Shown here in pieces: positions 1 to 9,284 of a DNA stretch of 64,000 nucleotides; position 1 is the first letter of the stretch; each line of letters starts with the position of its first letter. A program made the translations under genes and the position numbers. Under the pieces are notes generated by a model, which did not search any database, had not been told where the DNA came from, and saw only the letters and a program-made list of their open reading frames with translations. This stretch comes from Cercozoa sp. M6MM (lineage: Eukaryota > Endomyxa: Ascetosporea), in assembly GCA_040357565.1 (NCBI GenBank), contig JBDODJ010000030.1; one strand, written 5' to 3'.

Positions 1-1
1 C

Positions 2-544
2 GACTGCAACCGGCGCGACTGGCTGTGCCGCGGCGTGGCCGAGTCGCTGCAGCGGCAGCACGCGGTGCTGACGGTGCGGCACGTGGAGGCACTCGGCGTC
101 TCGGTGACACCGGTCGACACCGTGGCACGTGTGCTGCGCGCCTGTGTGACCACTGACCCAGTCACTGAAGTGACTACTGACCCAGTCACTGACATTGATG
201 GTGTGCACGTGCCCGATCACTGCGTGCTGCAGCTGCCGCTGACCTCGCTCTCGCTGGGCCGCGTCTTCCGACTCGCGCGCGCTCTCACGGTGCCGCCTTG
301 CGTCCGCGCGGACACGCCCTTTGCCGACGAATTCGCCTACCATGCGGTGGCGCACTTCTTACCCCCCATTTTACCCCCCCCCCCCCATCTTACCTCCATC
401 TTATCCCCCCCCCCCCCCCCACAGAAACGAGGCAACTGGGCGGCCTACACGGACACGTCGGTGCCCAACGTCAGGGTCACCGAGACACTCGGCTACACCG
501 ATCAGCAGATTCAGCGCTTCCTCCAGCGTTTATTGTCGGAATAG
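2..544 (+). CDS. 3' end of an unrecognised protein gene (partial)
   Basis: The reading frame is open from the left edge of the window to a TAG at 542-544. GC-rich third positions and even amino-acid use suggest real coding sequence. A probable 78-nt intron at about 347-424 starts GTGG and ends in a C-rich tract plus CAG. Because its length is a multiple of three, the frame stays open across it. The last exon begins KRGNWAAYTD and ends IQRFLQRLLSE. A short internal repeat encodes the TTDPVT motif twice. I do not recognise a family. The N-terminus lies outside the window. Confidence 0.5.
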   Translation, partial: DCNRRDWLCRGVAESLQRQHAVLTVRHVEALGVSVTPVDTVARVLRACVTTDPVTEVTTDPVTDIDGVHVPDHCVLQLPLTSLSLGRVFRLARALTVPPCVRADTPFADEFAYHAVAHFLPPILPPPPHLTSILSPPPPPQKRGNWAAYTDTSVPNVRVTETLGYTDQQIQRFLQRLLSE

Positions 545-822
545 ATTGTTTCCTGCACTATGTAACTTTGATCGTTGCTTGCACTGTGCTAGAGATCTAA
601 ACTGCATCAGAACGTGCCAAAATCGTTGAAACAATCAAATTGTAGCCACCTCAGCAATCCTAGCTTCATAGCAGAGGCAATGCCGAACAGTGCTGCGTCT
701 GCAGGTGATACAACTCCGTGGGTGTGCTGCACAGGTGCAGAGGGCCGAAAAGGCGCCAGATCAAAACAGAAGCCAATAAAAAAAGACAGCGGAAGCAAAA
801 ACAGGCACTGAATTGAAGGGGG

Positions 823-1909
823 ATGCAGCGGACGCAGCAACGGCAGCGCCAGACGCAACGTGTCTCACTACGCGGCTCGTGTCGCATCGTGCGCGACTTC
901 TTTGGCCACGCACTGGCGTCGATCCTGTTCCAGCGGGGTCTGTACCCGGAAGCGTAAGCCTGCCCCTAACCCGCCTTCGATAATTACCCCTCTGTTGGGT
1001 GCACAGGTACTTCACACCGACAGTGCAATACGGCGTCAGATTAGTCGGGATTTCTGGTATTTCTTGTGTCCGCGCGGATGCAGGAAAACAAGAGAGTGAT
1101 TGCGCAGACCACGAGCTGCGCGACTACGTCGACGGCGTGCTCGAGCAGCTCGAGTTGTGGCTGCTGTCGTACCTTAACTCCTTTAACCCCCTTCTTTACC
1201 CCCTTCTTTACCCCCCTCTTTACCCCCTTCTCAACCCCCTCTTTACCCCTCCCTCATGCTTTGTAAAGTGGCCACGTGAAAGCTCTAATTTTGCAAGTCA
1301 CGGATCGCGCCGGCAGTAGGGTAGTTTGCCCCAGTCCCTACCCTCTTTACACCCAAACTGTAAAGGTGCGAGAACGGTGGCACTTCGATGTCGAACTTGA
1401 CCGCGAGATCGAAGCTGGAATGTAGTTTTTGGCCCCCCCCCCCCCTCCCTCCTAGCCCTTACACCTTTACCCCCTCTCCCCGAGGCAGTGTGGAAAGCAA
1501 GACAAAGTCAAAGAGCGAGCTGCGACAGGAGATACAGTCGCTGTTGCGACAGATCACGGTGGCCATGTCGGTGCTCCCGCTGCTGCAACCGTCAGTACCA
1601 TCATCATCATCACCGACTGAGTCAGCTGCGCCGGTATCATTGACTGAGACACCGTCACATGACCATAACACTGACACTGATTGCTGCGAGTTCGAACTCC
1701 TCGTGCACGCCGCCGATAACGTCCCGGTGCCACTCAACTGGACCGACGATGCCTCCGGGTATACCCCCCCCCCCCTATACCCGGATACTGTACTATGTGT
1801 TTGTAGGGAACAAACGTCAACAGAGGAACTGCCGCTGCGCGAGTTCTCCACATCGGTGCACACCGTGCAGGCGCGCGTCGGTTTCCTACCCGACCCGACT
1901 GTCTCTTGA
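823..1909 (+). CDS. MAD2: MAD2, spindle assembly checkpoint HORMA protein
   Basis: Spindle checkpoint protein that binds Cdc20 and inhibits APC/C until kinetochores are attached. The spliced product follows the family from end to end. An N-terminal VSLRGSCRIVRDFF precedes ILFQRGLYPEAYF and VQYG. DYVDGVLEQLELWLL follows, then ERWHFDVELD, then LRQEIQSLLRQITVAMSVLPLL. The C-terminal safety-belt region contains LPLREFSTSVHTVQARVGF and ends at TGA 1907-1909. The ATG at 823 is chosen because the conserved N-terminus follows directly in frame. About six introns are seen. One holds a TTTACCCCC array (1177-1256); another is a 48-nt GTATAC...TAG intron after residues DDASG. The boundary after VQYG is unsettled. 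Length is near the family's usual 200 residues. Separase, the protease this pathway restrains, starts 7.4 kb downstream. Confidence 0.9.
1177..1256 (+). repeat. TTTACCCCC-type array in a MAD2 intron
   Basis: Near-tandem copies of CTTTACCCCC and variants lie on the sense strand between the exon ending ELWLLS and the next exon. The array is telomere-like in look but irregular, and it sits inside a gene. Confidence 0.8.
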
Positions 1910-2073
1910 CACTGTGTTGCTAACCTTCTCGTCTCAAGTTACGTTTACAAACAATCGGGCTGAATTCTCAAGTACTATAAGAACTCGTCTAGATCGTTTC
2001 AGTCAGTTTTGCGAGTTCCTCCAACGCAAGTCGAGTCTCAGCCAGAGGTGCAGGAGTTCTTAATCCCTTTACT

Positions 2074-2153
2074 TCACTGGCGACCGAGTTCCTTGCCGTC
2101 GCGGCACTCGCACACAGGCTGCAGTACGAGGTGACATCATCTCAAGATAGTTG

Positions 2154-2213
<60 letters not shown>

Positions 2214-2605
2214 ATGAGAAAGAGGCCAATGGTACAGTCAGGTGATCGTTGCAGAAGCCTGGTGACGAACAAACACGTGGGATACAAATTGTGCAAGCAA
2301 GAGACGAGTATTGGTTTGGTACAGTGCGCAGCGTAGTTGACGGGACACGTGATGGAGCACGCCGGGTACTCGCCCGGGTAGGGACTGCAGTTGAGGTTGT
2401 AGTGCTCGCAGCCGAGACCCACACAGCAGGACGACTTGCCTGAGACTGCACATGAAGTAAGTTACAACAAGAATGCCAATTCTTCTCTCAGTTAACACAG
2501 GCACGGGGAGGTGATTGTACCAGGGTCCGGCATGCCTGGGTAGAGGCCGCCCGGCTGGGCAACCACACCGCCGACAGAAAGCAGCACCAGCAGCGACTTG
2601 ATCAT
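2074..2605 (-). CDS. Small secreted cysteine-rich protein 1
   Basis: Begins MIKSLLVLLSVGGVVAQ, a good cleavable signal peptide, followed by PGGLYPGMPDP. Later exons encode GKSSCCVGLGCEHYNLNC, then EYPACSITCPVNYAAHC, then FCNDH, and finally PVCECRDGKELGRQ before a TGA at 2074-2076. The mature part is only about 75 residues and has roughly ten cysteines, so a disulphide-stabilised extracellular protein is likely. Three introns all start GTAC; the last carries the long CA/GT microsatellite. The paired cysteines and closing CxC recall trypsin-inhibitor-like and other small cysteine-knot folds, but I cannot assign one. It is transcribed away from the similar gene at 3077, and the two share a 471-bp upstream region. 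Confidence 0.7.
2155..2211. repeat. CA dinucleotide microsatellite
   Basis: An uninterrupted CA repeat inside the last intron of the minus-strand secreted-protein gene, so GT on the sense strand. Confidence 0.95.
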
Positions 2606-3076
2606 CTTAATCTACGAACATCACAACACCACGGCGTATGCAATGCTATATCGCAGTTCTTGGGTCGAGGGAGAGCTTACAGTTTAAGGCAAAGTTCACA
2701 CGAAGAAGCGCAACAAACAATTGAAAATCCACCTTTAGTTCAGCAGTGTAAAAACTTACATCTCAGTGGTCGGCGCGGAAATTTATGCCGCAACATTCCA
2801 GTAAACTTAGTCTTTGCGAAGTGCGAAGTGCGAAGGGGGTGTGGTCCTCCATGAACAACTCGGTGTTACAGTATAGCCGGAGTAGGCCGCAATAACGGCC
2901 GATTAATATTGGCTGCATCACTCGCTTGTCGCACTTTTTCTAACTCGCTGCTGGGGCCTACCTGGGAAACCGTCGCAACCGAGGACTGCGCAGGAAGTTT
3001 TCGCGGTGCAACCGCTGAATTGCAGACACTGTCGCTTTTTGCTGTCTTTGGTTTAAATCACATTCACAAGTATCCC
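2606..3076. promoter_or_regulatory. Shared upstream region of two divergent secreted-protein genes
   Basis: No coding sequence is evident. The region separates two start codons facing opposite ways, so it probably holds both promoters. It contains a direct AAGTGCG repeat near 2818-2832. No clear TATA box was identified. Confidence 0.4.
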
Positions 3077-3677
3077 ATGCGTCTGTTGCTTTTGGTCGCT
3101 GGTCTTATCGTCGCCGCGGTGAGTTATTATTCTGCCGAGTGCGTTTTCGCACTTCTGTGTTCGTGTTGTTTCGCCGACGAATGAAATATTGTGGTGCACG
3201 TGTGCCGTAGAGCGCGACTAGCATGATCGAGCCCGAGCTCGAGAACGTCAACACCTGCTGCTGCATCGGCCGAAAGATTCCGCACGGTGAGAAGAGCAAC
3301 ATCCGCCATTCATCAGCATTGTATTTTCTATTACGGATACGTCACTCTCATGAATGAGTACTTGCAGGCTGGGCTCCGAACGCTGACTGTCCCAGTGGCG
3401 GCCGGTGCGATGCGGTAGGCCGTGTTTCAAATTCTTCGACGTTCATTCAAAGAAATTACCTGTTTGGATAGATGGAGGGAGACTCGGCGAGTTGCGACAT
3501 CTGCTGTGGCCCTGGCTATGTCGCCGACTGCTCGTGCCAGGTACAGCAGATGCACTCTTGTGTTTCAGTACAGTTCCTGTAACTTACATGCTAAATTTAT
3601 TTCCCGTACAGAATGTTGCCGGCACCGAGTTCTCCACCGCAGTGTGCCGCTGCCTCAGCATCACCAGTGACTACTAA
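3077..3677 (+). CDS. Small secreted cysteine-rich protein 2
   Basis: Starts MRLLLLVAGLIVAAS, a short signal peptide. The spliced mature chain runs through NVNTCCCIGRKIPHG, APNADCPSGGRCDA, SASCDICCGPGYVADCSCQ and STAVCRCLSITSDY, ending at TAA 3675-3677. That is about 100 residues with some twelve cysteines, including a CCC run and two CxC pairs. Introns follow the signal peptide (GTGAGT), KIPHG (GTGAGA), RCDA (GTAGGC) and CSCQ (GTACAG). The N-terminal half carries IEPELEN, the only acidic stretch. There is no family match that I recognise. It lies head to head with the secreted protein at 2074-2605; the two cysteine patterns are similar in style but not obviously homologous. Confidence 0.7.
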
Positions 3678-4177
3678 GCGCGACTTACCGCGGAGTGTCA
3701 CCTTTACCTGAGTTCACAGTGTACAAGCACAGTAACCCATGATGCCGCGAACCGACGTTTTGTAAAATCCTGGAACTAACTGCGACTGTTGGGAGTTTGC
3801 GCGATGTATGTCTCGATATGCCGTGTTTCCTGTGATCACAAACGCCACCGGTGCCGACAAGGCCATTTTTTAATAAGGAAACAATAAAAACATTTTAGTG
3901 GGACACAATTATACTAGTCGCCCTTGTACAGAGTGGGGTGCTGTGCCTACTACGGGCGTGTGACTGTGCCTTACTGTACCACAGACGAAGGCGTTCAACC
4001 AGTGATTATTGTTTGAGACGAAGAGTGCAGCACGTTGAACCTTACAGATTGGATTAACTTGCGACTGAACTTGAACTGAACTTGACGTGGCGAAGCGTAC
4101 GTACAGCGGTGAGTCATAACGGAATTTGAGGCCCAGCGAGTGCGGTGCGTTCCAAACGTCAGATCGTTCCCGTTCAA
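3678..4177. other. Intergenic, no gene seen
   Basis: Lies between the plus-strand secreted-protein gene and a convergent minus-strand gene. An AATAAAA signal near 3882 could serve polyadenylation of the upstream gene. No convincing coding sequence on either strand. Confidence 0.4.
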
Positions 4178-4719
4178 TCAGTGCATTTCAATCTCGTTCG
4201 TACTCGTGCTGTTGGAGCCGCTGCTTTCGTCGACAGGCGGCCACCTTGAACGCGAGCGCAAGGGCAGACCTCTCTGGCGCGAGAAGTGCTCCAGTGCTCT
4301 TCGTGCGGCAGCTTTGAGCAGCACCTCGGACATATGCGCTCGACACTCGTCGAGTACGTCCTCTTGCTGTCAGCGAAAGTCAAGTGTAAATTGTACACAT
4401 TAAACACGAAAAGACATAACACGGAGACGTACAGCGGGAAGCAAGTCTGTTTCGATCTGGAAGAACTCGTCATCGACGTTGTTTACTTTAACTGCGATGG
4501 AACTGCTCTCGCTCCTGTCGTCTATGTTACTTGTGCCAGCTGAAAGCTCACTCCTGCTTTCGATTCGAACGTCATTGTGATCCACGCGAACAATTTCACT
4601 GGCGATACGCAAGCACTCGCTTCCTCGCCTGCAAATGATAGCGTTAACGTGTCATCACGTATTAGATAGACGGCACACCTCCTTTGGAGCAAACGGCGTT
4701 GCCAGATCACAACTGACAT
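4178..4719 (-). CDS. Small unrecognised protein, helical C-terminus
   Basis: Three exons read together. The first encodes MSVVIWQRRLLQR. The second encodes GSECLRIASEIVRVDHNDV and then an acidic stretch ending FFQIETDLLPA. The third starts QEDVLDECRAHMSEVLLKAAARR (split here only for description) and ends STNEIEMH before TGA at 4178-4180. The first in-frame ATG is at 4719; upstream the frame meets a stop, so this start is preferred. Its ATG lies only about 41 bp beyond the stop of the next same-strand gene, an example of the tight packing here. No domain recognised. The middle part is rich in Ser, Asp and Asn and may be disordered. Confidence 0.5.
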
Positions 4720-4759
4720 CAAAGCTGTCTGTTGCCAGCAGCGTTTCTCCAAATAACAC

Positions 4760-6816
4760 TTAATTTATTTCAAAAAATAAAGTTGTACATGCAAAGCGAC
4801 AAAATCGGCGAAATTGCGCGCTCTGGCGGCTTCCATTTGGTCCACGTCCAACTGCGAACAGATAGATGTTGTATGTGTTCCACTGGCATGTGTGAATTGA
4901 TCGAACCTCGTTGAACAAATCGTCGGGAGTCACAGCAGTCAGAAAAGCAGCAACAGCATTGCAGTATTTCGAGACATTCCGTGTGTCGACGTCGTTATGA
5001 CCGGCGCCTTGAATGCTACACGCAGAAAAAACAAACACCAAATCGCAACAAGTGAAATTAAAAAACAAAGTGAAGCGAAAAACAATGAAACACAGATGCT
5101 CAACTGACGGTAAACGAAAATTAAACAACATGGAACAACATGAAATCACATGTCACAACGCGAAACAACAACAACAATAATAAATTGAAGGGAAATGAAT
5201 ATTACGTCACAAGCAGTTCCAGCGGCCGTTCTGCTTGCTGTCGATGCAGCTGCGATCGCAGCGTCTCCACAATCGTTCGACCGTGTCTGCACAAAACCGA
5301 AAAAAAACGAGTTTTTCTGGGGTCAAAAGCAAAACAATACAATCAAAAGTTGCAAATAAAGTAAACTTACGAATGAGGAACAACTCGATCTCTGTCGCCA
5401 TGGAGGACAAGCACTGCATTTAGAGTATAACTGGAGATTACAACTTTGAATCTGCGAAAACACACCCTTCACAGTGTTGATTCGCGACAGTCGAAGATGG
5501 GTTGGAAACCAATCGTGCAAGCAGTGGCAGCACCAGGCACACGCTGGAACCTGAGCGCACATAAAAACTGATACACAGCAAGACACAAAAAGCTACGGCA
5601 ACAACACACCACATGGCCAATCGAAAGCAACGGCGTTATCAAAATCACTCCAGCAATGTCGGGATGCTGCTCGGCCAGGTGCATCACAACACCACTGCCT
5701 AGCGAGCGACCTGTTCAATTTCAAACAATCCCATACAGTTCAAAATGCCACAACAACACGAAACAGATCTTTGCTACCAACGAGAACTATTCGATCAGGT
5801 CGGATTCCTTTCGTTTCTGTTCCAATCAAACAAGAAACAAAAGGTATCAAAAGTTGAAACAAACCTGAGTTCAGAGGTAACCTGTGAGGAAGCGCCAGGC
5901 AGCTTCGGCATTCTCGTACAGCGCGTGTTGCGTGGTTCGATCGGCACGTTGAAGACCATAGCCAGTGTAGTCGAAACACAGAACGTTGCACCGATACTGC
6001 TCGGCAAAGCTAATGTAACGATCCACCTGCCGCAAATCCTCCGCGTTGCCACTGGAATAATCAAAGTTCGGATGCATTATATTAGCAAAAGAACAAAACC
6101 AACTGACTGTGCAAACAGAACAGTGAGCGAATCGTTCAAGTCGCGAAACAAACCGTCAGCGTAACGCACTAAACTTATGTTGACAAACAAAATTGAAACA
6201 TGTCATGTTCTGCAACTGAAGAATACCAAAGGATGGCCCAGGTGCCGATCGACCGAAAACATCCTTTCCTTCAGCACAAACATCCGGCGCCTGCCCTATA
6301 CACAAGAAAACACAATATAAAAAACAGACATATAAACCGGTTCCAGGTACCAGGTTCGTCCTCCATGCCGCGCAACTGCAGCGCCAAGTCGGCAACTTCG
6401 CTCAGTTTCGGCAACGTTTTGATCTGGGTAAAGTTTAATTGACAGCGGAGAATCATTTGAGACAGAAAAAGGTACACAAGGATCAAGCGCCTCGTTGAAC
6501 ACTAAGACTCCATGTGTCGTCTCGACGCCGTGGTCACTCTCTCTAACAATGGCAGCAGACAAGTGCAAGAACGTCCTGACTTACACGTTGTGACCAGTGT
6601 ACGTGTGCCTGATTTCGACGAACTCGTGTTCAGTGTATTCCAGTGGCCCGCGCATGGCCTCGAGGAACTCCTCTGTGCGCACACCGAGATACGGATGTCG
6701 TCGGCAAGAAAAACACAAGTAAATTACCCTGGCACCGGACTCTTGGCGCCTGAAAAACACACGCAGAGACGCAAGTTCCCATTTAAAGTCTGTTCTAGTG
6801 CATGATGGCAAGCCAT
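4760..6816 (-). CDS. ABHD17-like alpha/beta hydrolase
   Basis: Serine hydrolase related to ABHD17 protein depalmitoylases. The core is clear. Near 5900-6070 it has HPNFDYSSGNAEDL and NVLCFDYTGYGLQ followed by ENAEAAWRFL, the pre-nucleophile region. GRSLGSG is the nucleophile elbow (GxSxG) near 5700. PDIAGVILITPLLS follows. Near the C-terminus GAGHNDVD supplies the catalytic His. Many short introns separate these pieces. Odd features: exons upstream of the core (about 6300-6816) encode FLEAMRGPLEYTEHEFVEIRH and KTLPKLSEVADLALQLRGM, which are not part of the usual short ABHD17 N-terminus. The palmitoylated Cys cluster typical of the family was not found. The start is uncertain; an ATG at 6816 is a placeholder close to the upstream gene's stop. 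Confidence 0.7.
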
Positions 6817-6907
6817 ATGGACTGTACTGCTCACAGTCAATCTTCTCTGATCCCTGCCTGTAGCCAAAACAGAAGATAAAAACGACAGTCCCGATCACTT
6901 GTAGCTG

Positions 6908-9073
6908 CTAGTCTGTGTCGTAATTCGAGTCGGTGTACACGGTACTGCACAGTCGGTTGTCAGGTTCAGGGTTGTCGGAGACATAGGTCCACTCGGACGG
7001 TCCTTCCGACTCGGGCGTCGTCGTGGACGATCGCGAGGTCGGTCGTAGCAGCACGTTCTGGCTCAGCGGCTTGTCACCGACACTGAGCCTGATCTCTTCG
7101 GCCAGTTCGATGACATCAGAGACATCGCACGGCGGGTACTGCAAACGGCGTCGTGATAGATTACAAATCGTACATGCAAGAAATGGTTGGTACACGCTGC
7201 AGCATCTGCAGTGCCGTTGAGAAGTCCGCATCGATCAGTTGCGGTTTCAGTCGACTGGACAAACAAGCAAGTGAAAGCTGAGTGGAAAGCTGAGAGAAAG
7301 CTGATTGAAAGCCGAGTGGGGAAAGCTGATTGAAAGCCGAGTGGGGAAAGCTGAGCGAAAGCTGAGTGTACACAATCATGGCGACGCAGCAGAAGTCGAG
7401 AAAGTCGAAGCGCTGCTCATCGGCCAGCAGCGAGTCCCACAGACGCAGACAGTCCGGCAGCGAGAACTGCTGCGACAACAGCAGCGTGAGCCACCGGAAG
7501 GCAAAGAAGCGCGGGTCGATGCCTTGCGCCGTGAGGTGCGAGTGCAATGCTGTATCCGCCTTCTCCAGCAGCGCCATGATTCGCTCGCTGCACACAGCAC
7601 ATCAAGCAACACAAAACACAGAAAGGAAGCGAAAGCTACCAATTTGCCATGACGCCGAATGTTGGATCAGCGTCCAACTACACTTAGATAAAAATTGGGA
7701 ACACATTGAGGGGGTGAAGTAGCATACCGGCTTGGTGAAACGGTCACGCAGTCCAGTCGCCATGAGTGATGTGAAACAATAGAATGCATCAGCTTCGGCG
7801 TAGTCAGCATCGTCGCCTCCTGCAGTCAGAGTGCATCACAGATACCGTCCGCCGGTATACCACAGATAAGTCAGGTACCCAATGGACACGAAGCAAGCAC
7901 ATAGTACACACGTGACAATATCTCGTTCATGCCCTATATGAAGTTAAAGTGTACTTATAACTCATTCGAAAAGACTATACCTGCACATAGCGAATGCCAG
8001 GGTTGAGTCGCGCGAACACAAGACACACTCGAATGAGCACGCCGAAATGAGAGGTTCCCTCGCTCTCCAGCAGGTCATCATCGCTGTCACTAAGTTTAAC
8101 AACCTTGAAGCAACAACATCAAGCTCGAAACAAGCTGAAAGATACAACGGGTCCTTGGCCAGGTGGCTACAGTCACTGTGTGCCGGGTACGTTAGTGATG
8201 CACTCGTTTCCCTATGCATTGGTAACTCAACCTAAATTTTAAAAAGCTTGTTTGAGGTACCTTAGCGGATGGAAAAGAAACGAGAAGGAACGCATTGTTC
8301 TGCGGATGTCTTTGGCCACTTGCTCGCGCAGTCGAGTGTCGTCAAAGTACTTGGACCACTGACCTACAAAAACCAAAGTATCATTTCAAGAATGCAACGA
8401 AACAACTGAGACTACCATCGTCAGAAGTTGCTCCCAACGGATCCTCGGAAGTTTCATTTTCTGGTGGAACCACCACGAGATCCTCCACGAACTTCCTGTA
8501 CGCCTGTTGCAACGAAATGGAAACTCTGGAGACAACGAAAGCCGAGTAAACTACTGCACCTCTCTCCGAGCGGCTAAAACTTCACTCCAAAGTGCCGTTT
8601 CATTCGGAAAATCCAACAGCAGTCGCCAGGCTTTCGATCTCAGATGCCGAGGCAACCCGAGAAAGGCGAGACTTCGCAAGCGGTCCAGATCCACAATGGG
8701 TGCGTCCAGACACTCCACTGTAAATGCTTAAGTTTGTAAGAAAAGAACAAGTCAAAAAGAAAGAGTTCAAACGTCACTTAAACGCACCCAAAGCTGCTGT
8801 TTTTCGACGCAATCTCGCCGATGGCGTCACTGGTGCATTCGACGGCCGCCGAGCTGGCTGCTCAATTACAATATGTTCAACTGATATTTTGCAACATCCC
8901 AGTGGAAGGTGGCGTTTCTCTAGAATCAAACACTATCAAATAAAAAAAACGAAGCCTACGGGTGTGCTCGGTCCCGTGACGGGTGTGCTCGGCGCCGAGG
9001 GCGAAACTGTCAGTGAAGATGTCGAGACTCTTGCCTTCCACTCGTCAAGCTTAGACGACAGCTGTCGCAACAT
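6908..9073 (-). CDS. TBC1D13-like Rab GTPase-activating protein
   Basis: A TBC-domain GAP that stimulates GTP hydrolysis on Rab GTPases in membrane traffic. Exons in order: MLRQLSSKLDEWKARV with a Ser/Thr/Pro-rich tail; LDRLRKLAFLGLPRHLRSKAW, matching the start of a TBC domain; DLVVVPPENE; QVAKDIRRTM, carrying the arginine-finger motif; FARLNPGIRYVQ, carrying the glutamine finger YxQ; DAFYCFTSLMATGLRDRF; and FFAFRWLTLLLSQQFSLP followed by LWDSLLADEQRFDFL. The order and spacing match TBC1D13. The end is STVYTDSNYDTD with a stop at 6908. ATG 9073 is the best start seen; the junction after exon 1 is not resolved. An intron at 7271-7370 holds a GAAAGCTGA-type tandem repeat. Confidence 0.85.
7271..7370. 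repeat. GAAAGCTGA / GAAAGCCGAGTGGG intronic minisatellite
   Basis: About eight imperfect 9-16 bp units in tandem, all within one intron of the TBC gene. Confidence 0.75.
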
Positions 9074-9284
9074 GTGTTGTGCTCACACTAACGATACCTC
9101 TAACTTTGCTTTTGCAGTCCGGAAAGAGGAGTTCAGCCCCATCTCACCCATTTAATTTTTTTTTTCGTAGATCCGGATTAGGCCGAAGAACGAGTGCAGC
9201 ATCGGTGAAATACGTATTTATACCGGCAGGAGTTGTCCGATCGCTGGCTTCTTTTCGAGCATGCAATAATTATTTTGGTGTCGG

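Noticed and set aside
7271-7370. Repeat array resembling a CRISPR-like locus
   Set aside because: Units are short, imperfect and directly adjacent without unique spacers, and they lie in an intron of a eukaryotic gene. The other tandem arrays here are likewise minisatellites.
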